A stretch of 64,000 nucleotides of DNA from Helicostylum pulchrum. Taxonomy: Eukaryota > Mucoromycota > Mucoromycetes > Mucorales > Mucoraceae. The notes beneath the pieces are model-generated. The model had not been told where the DNA came from and searched no databases. It worked only from the letters and a program-made list of their open reading frames with translations. The DNA lies in the NCBI GenBank assembly GCA_025677825.1, contig JAIXMO010000001.1, positions 682,001 through 746,000 of the forward strand, in the 5' to 3' direction. The translations under genes and the position numbers were made by a program. Position 1 is the first letter of the stretch; each line of letters opens with the position of its first letter. Below, piece by piece: positions 57,701 to 64,000 of this stretch.

Positions 57701-58624
57701 GTAGACGAGAAAGTGACGATAAAGTTGAGTAAAGAGTGTAAATGTAGAATCGACTTGTCTATTCGAGATATTTTAGATGTCGCTTTGAGGCCAGTGATAA
57801 GTGACATTATAAACACGATATCATCTACTTTGGTAAACGGGGATCTTTTTGGAAAGTATTATGTAGAACATCAGTTTGTTTTGGGAAATCTTTTCCAGCT
57901 TTCGTACAACTCACCGCTGCACAAAAAAATGACATCCATGGTACAAGAAGAATTAGACGACGTAGTTGAATATAGGGAATTGGGGTTATGTAGCTTTGCG
58001 TTGTTAAAGTCGATTGATCAACTCTTGCGACCAAAAATAGGTAATCGACATTCCTTGCACGAGGTTTTTCACAATGGTTGTTTACATCAAGTGTCACGCG
58101 AAAACTACGGTCTAGACTTTTACGCTAAAAAGTCACAAAGAGGCATTGCAGTTTCCTATAAGGATGGTATGATGGAGAATACAGTTGATGCCGGCAACAT
58201 TTCAGTGATTTTACGAAGAGGACAGTTGATTGAAAATGAAGCATTTATAAGGATATTTGCTATTAACTCAAAGCATTTATGTCACGGAGAAAATATTCAG
58301 ATCCGTAAGTTCGATTGTGCAATTTTTTATATCGGCGAGTCTTATTTATTTTTTTAAACAGGTTTATTAAGGTTTAGCCACTTGTTGGAGGAAACCAGCA
58401 ACAATGATATTATTTCTTTAAGCAGTATCTCTTGCGACGTTGTACAGAAATTCTTTTTGAAAAGAAATAGTAGCGGAGCCATTGCACATGTTGTAATTAA
58501 AATGAAGCCAAAGAACCATTTTAGTTCACTTAATTTCACGGCAAAGATGATAGGCGAAGATGACAGTAAAACAACAGGTACCTTTGTATATGTCGGAGAA
58601 CAGTTAACTGTAGCTTACTTTTAA
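54774..58624 (+). CDS. Divergent Hsp70-fold protein (HSPA12-like), possibly broken
   Basis: Exons about 54774..54826, 54876..54968, 55038..55782, 55854..56379, 56438..56525, 56586..56657, 56730..57613, 57671..58304, 58362..58624, near 1,100 residues. The C-terminal third has HSPA12-like features: RPKIGNRHSLHEVFHNGCLH, SRENYGLDFYAKK, ILRRGQLIENEAF; near the start VAYDKTGTEILAWGNEA fits the lobe I strand. The phosphate loop (DFGTT) and GGGT motif were not found, so ATPase activity is doubtful. The join 56657/56730 is off by one base, and one fewer A in a six-A run would restore it: a frameshift or sequence error. A Lys-rich insert (about 500-620) is unusual. First exons are tentative. Confidence 0.6.
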
Positions 58625-60358
58625 GCAATTTAAAACAAATTTAAATTAACATCAGAATTAAATAAATTATTTGATTTGTACAACACATTTTTGTTGGTTT
58701 TTTCGCTGTTCACTCAAACCTTACATGTATTATAAGAAGTATTTTTAAAATACACATGTGCATACAGTGTGTGATGTGGTATTACCAATGCTATAAACCT
58801 AAAATATACCAGGGGTCTATCAAGATGAAATAAGGGGTAAATATCTAGGTCAAGGCAATGTCAGTAATATACTACCTTGACAATAAATAGTCTTATATGT
58901 ACCCACAAGCCGAATAATAATAATAAAAAAAAATGCATATAGCCGATCACAAATAGTATGTAACTATCGGGAAAAATATACTTCAAAAAAATAGCGTACG
59001 ATATGGATTTATTAAAAAAAACAAGTAGTGTAGCCCCTGTTCAAAATCTCCGTTTCAATCGATGCAGGACTTTATATATCTTTTGTCCTGGGCGTAATAA
59101 CTACATATACTGATGAAGGGAACAATTGTAAAGACACTTATTAAGCTACATTTACGTAAATTGACGAGTATTTTTTAGAGAGCGGTTAGATCAAGACTAA
59201 TAAAAAATAGCTGCAGGTAAAACTTAGGTACAGTATCCATTGAGTTCGGTTCCGTAATAACTTTATAGTTTAATGAGAAATATGTTTTCAAGGGAATCAC
59301 TAATAAATGTGTTTACCTAGGGTCAATATTTAGGTGCATACTACCAAATCCTTATTTCCCTTTAGGAACGCTTTCTAGTTGGAAGATAACGTTTCTAGGT
59401 GGTTTATTTTAAGGGAAGCTTCTATATGTCACTTTGCTTTCTGTTTTTATTTATTTAAAGAAACCCTATTCTCCCATTCCAAGGCTAACTATATGTTATC
59501 TTTATTAAAACTAACTGAGGGCTATCTACACATATAGAAACTGTTGCATGCAAGGTTAAATATTACGTATTTATGAGTATTAATAGGCGGAAACATTTTT
59601 GCTTCATCTCTCTTTTGCCCAACACTTCGTCTCTATTAGCGTGTACTGCATAACCCGCTACAAAAAAAAAAAAAAAGTATTTTATTCACAACTATGAAGT
59701 GTTTCAAATAAGTTCGATAGCTCGGTAATACCGTAGCTTAATATTCACGAAAAAAACTCGGCTACAACTACATGCATATCTTAGATCTATTGTGATACGA
59801 TTTTACTAGTTGGAGTTTACTTTCATTGTTGTTGTTGTTGTACATGTATTTTAGTCTTTTAAAATACCAAGAATACATTTAGTAAACAAAACAAAGTTTT
59901 TTTTTTTCATATGATTTTAACAATTCTTGTTATTTCAATTTTGTTTGTGAAAATACAGTTGTATTTACATTTCAAGTAACCATGTACATATCTCCATGTG
60001 TGTGCGTGTACAGCTAACATTATATGCTGCACTATCTTAACTAGAGAAAAAACACAACAGTAGGTAAAGAAGAAGCTCTATACAGTAAGAGAGATACTAT
60101 TCATTCTGCATATTTTTTTTTTGTTTTTTTTTAAAAATAAAATAAAATAATATTTTATCATATATGATAGATCACCTAAACTATCCTTCAAGATGCTTCC
60201 CCTCCTTTACTTTTTTCTGTTGGGGCTTTTTGACTGAAACGCCAACTGTTCAAACCTGTGACGGCTCTTGAGCAAACCATTGTTGAAACTCACCCAAAAG
60301 TTTTTTTTTTTTTTTTTTTTTTTATTCTTGTATTCTCTTAGATCGATCAAAATAAAAC
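58625..60358. other. 1.7 kb intergenic region, no supported gene
   Basis: AT-rich. Short inverted pieces GTCAAGG / CCTTGAC near 58850-58882 and a (GTT)n tract at 59827-59841. A run of about 22 T at 60303-60323 sits just before the next start codon. Confidence 0.5.
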
Positions 60359-61514
60359 ATGCCTGAATCCGTAAAGAAAGTTGAAAAGAAGACAGTTGTC
60401 ACCAATAAGAAGGATTCTGAAAAGAAACCTATCACAACCAAAAAGACTATTCAAAAAAAGGTTATTACTAAAAAGCCTACTGCTGCCACCACAGCTACCA
60501 TTACAGCCGCTACCACTACAGCCGCTGTCACCACTGCTGCTGCTACAACCGATGCTACCACCGCCACTACCACTACCGAAGTACCATTAGGAGAGGACGG
60601 TAAACCCAAGTTAACACAAGGTCAAAAGTTATTAAAAAGTATGACAGCACAAAAGGTTGCTAAAAAGGCCTTAATGAAGGGAGTTGCCAGTACTCATGTG
60701 TCCTTTGACGATGAGGGAAACTCAAAGGTCGAGACAGTTATTAAAAAGATTGAACCCGTTGTAGCAGCAGCAGCCACTAAAAAGAATAAGAATAGACCCG
60801 CCATGAAGAAGCCTGAGCCCAAGAAGCGTAAGGCAGAGGACGGAGCAGAAGAAGAAGAAAAGGAAGAAGAAAAGAAGGAAGCAGAGGATAAAAAGACACA
60901 AGTCGAGAAAAAGACACCTAAAAAGGCAAAGAAGGTCAAGAAGAGTAAAATAGAGATTGAAGAGTCTAAAAAGGATTCTAAGCAAGAAGAAGCGCTTGCT
61001 TATGTACGCATGTTTGTTAATGACCGTGACAGTTGGAAGTTTAAAAAGGTTCAACAAATTTGGATTCTTTCCAACTTGTACGAGGTAATGATAATAATAG
61101 TAATAATGATATGCGGTTTTTTTTTATTAACGTAGCATGTAACAATTGCCTAGATTCCCGAAGAAGAATTTGATAATGTATTAGAATATTTAAAAGATCT
61201 TCAAGGATCAGCACGTGAGGTAACGAAAATTAAAGATTCGCGTACGGAAATAAAGTAATTAAAAAAAAAGTGATATTATTATATAGAAAACCTTAAAGGA
61301 GGCACAAGAAAAGGTTCCTAAAAAAGAAGTAGTCAAGAGTAATACTTTGACAGGATATGCTACAGTTGCTGGTAATGATGATGATTTCGATGCAGAAAAG
61401 TTATTAGCACAAGCAACAATGGCACCTGCTCCTGCAGTTGAACAAGAAGAAGACGATGAGGATGAAACAGCAGAAATTAAGCGTGCAAAATTAATTATAA
61501 ACGTTCTTGGATAA
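60359..61514 (+). CDS. C7orf50-like WKF-domain (DUF2373) nucleolar protein
   Basis: Exons 60359..61084, 61154..61219 and 61287..61514 (all phase 0) give 339 residues. Lys/Thr/Ala-rich N-terminus with repeated TKK and ATT runs, a highly charged middle (KKRKAEDGAEEEEKEEEKKE, about 160-190; KKAKKVKKSK) and the conserved core ALAYVRMFVNDRDSWKFKKV, QQIWILSNLYEIPEEEFDNV, LEYLKDLQGSARE, which is the WKF motif of the C7orf50 family. The human relative is nucleolar and linked to pre-rRNA work; the function here is inferred. C-terminal part is acidic. Confidence 0.85.
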
Positions 61515-61743
61515 ATAATAATAATAAACAACATTTTCATATATAGACAATGAAAATAAATCGAAGCACTTGTTTATTTATTAGGGAGGTCATGTTTATT
61601 TTCTCCTTATTTTAGTACTTTTTTTTTTTTTTTTTTTTTTTTTATTCTTTTATAGAAAACGATTCACCTTTCCTTTTTTTTTTCTTTTCTTTTTCATATC
61701 TTTTTTTTTCTTCGTATACACCATTCCATCACCATAGCAACTA
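61515..61743. promoter_or_regulatory. Intergenic leader with a long poly-T tract
   Basis: A run of about 24 T at 61620-61643 and further T/CT-rich blocks lie within 125 bases upstream of the GATA/PHD gene start. Confidence 0.5.
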
Positions 61744-62847
61744 ATGCCTTTAACTATTGCCAAGCAACCACAAGATGATGCGTGCCACGAATGCAGCACA
61801 ACGGTGAATAGCAGTGATACATTAAATGATGAATTATTACAAACGACATTCAAGTGGATGTTCTGGTCACCACATCACCTTGTTAAAGATGATGTTTTCT
61901 TTGCACCATCGTCGCCTTCATTTATAGATAATAGCAATTGGGTACCTACCCCTTGTTTATCGCCCGTGACTTCTCCTTCTGACTTCTTGTACGACCGAGA
62001 ACCATTGTTTGATGGTATTGATTATTATGGTGAAGAAGATAAAACCGATCACTGTACCGCTTCACCAGTAAATAATTCAATTATTATGCATCACTTGGAT
62101 GATGATTGGTCAGCTTTATTTAGTGGTGATAATTATGATTTTTTACCATTAACTCCATCTTCAACTGAAGAAGAAGAAGAAGAAGAACTTGAGCAAGAGC
62201 TAGAACAAGAACAAGAGGAGCAAGAGCAAGACGATGATGATGATGGAGACGAAGAATACTTTGATGATACTACTACCCCTTTACCGGTTACGAACAGGAC
62301 TACAGAGACAAAGAGAAATCCCTTAAAAAGATCCATCGAAGAATCATCTTTATTATTCACATCAGCAAAGAAATTAAAGACTTGTACTGTATTTGAGAAT
62401 TTAACCAAATTGGGCGTTGACTGGTGTAGATATTGTGGTACAACAGAAGGAGTAAATTGGAGACCCGGTCCTTGGGGTAAAAGAACATTATGCAATAAAC
62501 ATGGCTGTGATTATAAAGGTTATGGCTTAGCTAGTAGGTTACCAAGGTTAGATTTATCTGCATTTACTAAAGAAAGATTAGAGGATCGCCAAAGACCTAT
62601 TGTACAACAGTTTTGTGTTATTTGTCAATCTCCTGAAAAGCCTTTAAATAAACTGATCCCATGTCAAGGTGGCTGTTCGCGCGCATATCATGAGTATTGC
62701 CACTCGATAAAACAATCAAATTTACCGTGGTATTGTAGTTCGCTTTGCCAAGAGAATAAACAAAAGAATAAAGTGGTGGTAGATTTACCGCGAAAATACC
62801 TTCCTTTGATGCGATTACAGCAACAAAAGAAATCACATCTCTCATAA
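61744..62847 (+). CDS. GATA-type finger plus PHD finger protein
   Basis: Probable nuclear regulator. Single exon, 367 residues. An acidic Ser/Pro-rich N-terminus with Glu/Gln/Asp runs (about 140-185) looks like an activation region. At about 225-258 lies a GATA-like finger: WCRYCGTTEGVNWRPGPWGK then RTLCNKHGCDYKG. The first CX2C and the spacer fit GATA; the second pair is C-N-K-H-G-C instead of CNAC, so the fourth ligand is His or a shifted Cys. A PHD-type finger follows (about 290-340: CVICQSPEKPLNKLIPCQGG, CSRAYHEYCH, WYCSSLC). The combination recalls fungal GATA/ASH1-like chromatin proteins. Basic tail. Confidence 0.82.
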   Translation: MPLTIAKQPQDDACHECSTTVNSSDTLNDELLQTTFKWMFWSPHHLVKDDVFFAPSSPSFIDNSNWVPTPCLSPVTSPSDFLYDREPLFDGIDYYGEEDKTDHCTASPVNNSIIMHHLDDDWSALFSGDNYDFLPLTPSSTEEEEEEELEQELEQEQEEQEQDDDDDGDEEYFDDTTTPLPVTNRTTETKRNPLKRSIEESSLLFTSAKKLKTCTVFENLTKLGVDWCRYCGTTEGVNWRPGPWGKRTLCNKHGCDYKGYGLASRLPRLDLSAFTKERLEDRQRPIVQQFCVICQSPEKPLNKLIPCQGGCSRAYHEYCHSIKQSNLPWYCSSLCQENKQKNKVVVDLPRKYLPLMRLQQQKKSHLS

Positions 62848-63054
62848 AAAAAAACCCTTATATATACTCTTTTTCTTTGTTTATACGCACATACTATATA
62901 TAATAAAAATATCTTTCCGGTATAATAAGGGAATGCATATTCCAACTTATTTACTTTTAAACTAATAATTATAATAAAAAAAAAAAACTCCAATATAATT
63001 TGCAATGTATTCTGCAAACATTTCTTTATCTTTCTTCTTACATTTTCGTAAAAA
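62848..63054. other. Intergenic spacer
   Basis: About 200 AT-rich bases; no feature beyond T-rich leader. Confidence 0.5.
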
Positions 63055-64000
63055 ATGACAAGATTTAGAACCGGAGCAGTCTTTTTAATAGGTAGAAAAT
63101 AAAAAAAAACCCTAGAAAGAAATTAATCAAATTTTTGTAGCTTCTTTGTTTGCTTATGCCAATGTGGCAAGCGCTTTAGAAGAAGGTTAGCTCATTTTAC
63201 TCCCTAATAATAATAACAACAACAACAAGGGGCTTATTTTTTCTAATTTATTTTAATCCCAGGTACCATGCTTTTGCCCGTATGGAATCATCCAACAGAA
63301 GTGGTTCAAGGAGCTCCTGCACCTCAAGCTACTGCTTGTGCTAATTCTGGTCAAATAGCTGTAACCTATGTAAAGTATATCCATAATCAAAAAAAAAAAA
63401 AAAATTCCCTAAACATAAAATTCCCCTATGTTAGAATGAAGGACCAAGCGATGTAACTGCAAAAGTGTTGAACGGGTTAAAAGCATCACAAGCTAAAGCA
63501 AATTTCTTTGTTAATGCTACTTGGTAAAGTTACAACAATAAAATTAAATTGCATACATAACTTATAACGTCACTATAATTAGGTTGTATACTCAACAGTA
63601 CGCCATGATTTTACAACGTGCATACAATGATGGGCACTTTATCGGCATGACTTATCGTGCACCGGGAGATACTTCTGAAGGTTTAACTGACGATCAAATC
63701 AAAACAGACGTGACTAATACTGCAAAGATCATTGAGACCTTGATTGGTGTTGCGCCTAAATATGTTCGTCTTCACTATTCACAACCGGAAGATATCCGCT
63801 TAGAACATATTATTCGTAATTTAGGTTATACTTTGGTAGCTTATAATTTAGATACAATGGATTATAACTATAAAGGAAATCCAGACGGTATTGCTGAACT
63901 TTATAAATCCGTATTTGCTAAACAAATCGACACGTACGATTCAAAGGGCTCTTTTATCTCTGTACAGTATGATATTCCCGATACTGGTTCATGGCAAGCT
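63055..64000 (+). CDS. Polysaccharide deacetylase-like secreted protein, active-site residues replaced (cut at window edge)
   Basis: Exons 63055..63091, 63141..63185, 63263..63369, 63435..63523 and 63593 onward, in phase. Signal peptide MTRFRTGAVFLIASLFAYAN then VASA. The NodB-like fold of chitin deacetylases follows: AVTY strand and NEGPSDVTAKVLNGLK where active enzymes have TFDDGP; ANFFVNATW; HFIGMTYRAP where HSxxHP supplies the metal His pair; YVRLHYSQP where RPPYG is normal; and LDTMDYNYKG near the DxxDW position. The base Asp, metal Asp and both His are thus changed. Likely non-catalytic, perhaps a chitin-binding or wall protein. The 3' end lies outside. Confidence 0.82.

Noticed and set aside
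1..64000. CRISPR arrays, rRNA genes, bacterial operons
   Set aside because: No regular spaced repeats or rRNA cores seen; introns and gene content are eukaryotic throughout.

Overview
The window is 64 kb of an AT-rich eukaryotic nuclear genome. Short introns (mostly about 45-120 bases, GTAAGT-type donors, some CTAAC branch points), long homopolymer tracts, and the gene set (ATG37-like, TAM41, iPGM, LysM and polysaccharide-deacetylase-like secreted proteins, an F-box/LRR relic, a GCR1-like protein) suggest an early-diverging filamentous fungus, most likely Mucoromycota/Mucorales. That placement is inference. All exon structures were joined by hand from splice signals, reading phase and remembered family sequence; none is confirmed by transcripts.

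Layout. 1-12.5 kb: left-edge REV7 (HORMA) head-to-head with a UBA-UBX protein, an SSH4-type SPRY/PPxY adaptor, a fungal transcription-factor-domain protein, phosphoglycerate mutase, and a TPT/SLY41-like transporter. 12.5-17.5 kb: repeat-rich region with a foldback element and decayed coding traces. 17.2-30.7 kb: a possible small broken gene, a UNC93-like transporter, a RAD51C-like recombinase with a long tail, RPL12, NOP56, a disordered protein and a C2orf76 homologue. 30.9-34.9 kb: a secreted LysM protein, a second inverted copy of the foldback element and a decayed region. 34.9-51.5 kb: medium-chain acyl-CoA dehydrogenase, a methyltransferase, TAM41, UTP21, an unknown protein, an ATG37/ACBD5-like protein, TRAPPC13 and tRNA-Lys(UUU). 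51.7-58.6 kb: accessory island with a dispersed repeat, an F-box/LRR pseudogene, a GCR1-like gene and a divergent Hsp70-like gene. 60.4-64 kb: C7orf50-like protein, a GATA+PHD protein and a right-edge polysaccharide-deacetylase-like gene.

Housekeeping themes are ribosome biogenesis (NOP56, UTP21, RPL12, C7orf50-like), membrane traffic and ubiquitin sorting (SSH4-like, TRAPPC13, UBX), mitochondrial and peroxisomal lipid metabolism (MCAD, TAM41, ATG37-like) and DNA repair (REV7, RAD51C).

The most interesting signals are: a CGA-to-TGA nonsense codon inside a tandemly duplicated tail of the RAD51C-like gene, with about 90 more open codons beyond it; other genes whose only lesions are in-frame stops; a foldback element whose 114-base arms are nearly identical although its inverted copy 18 kb away is degraded; a deacetylase-like protein that has lost its metal ligands; and an Hsp70-like protein without visible nucleotide-binding motifs. 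I did not find a clear, wholly new multi-gene system.
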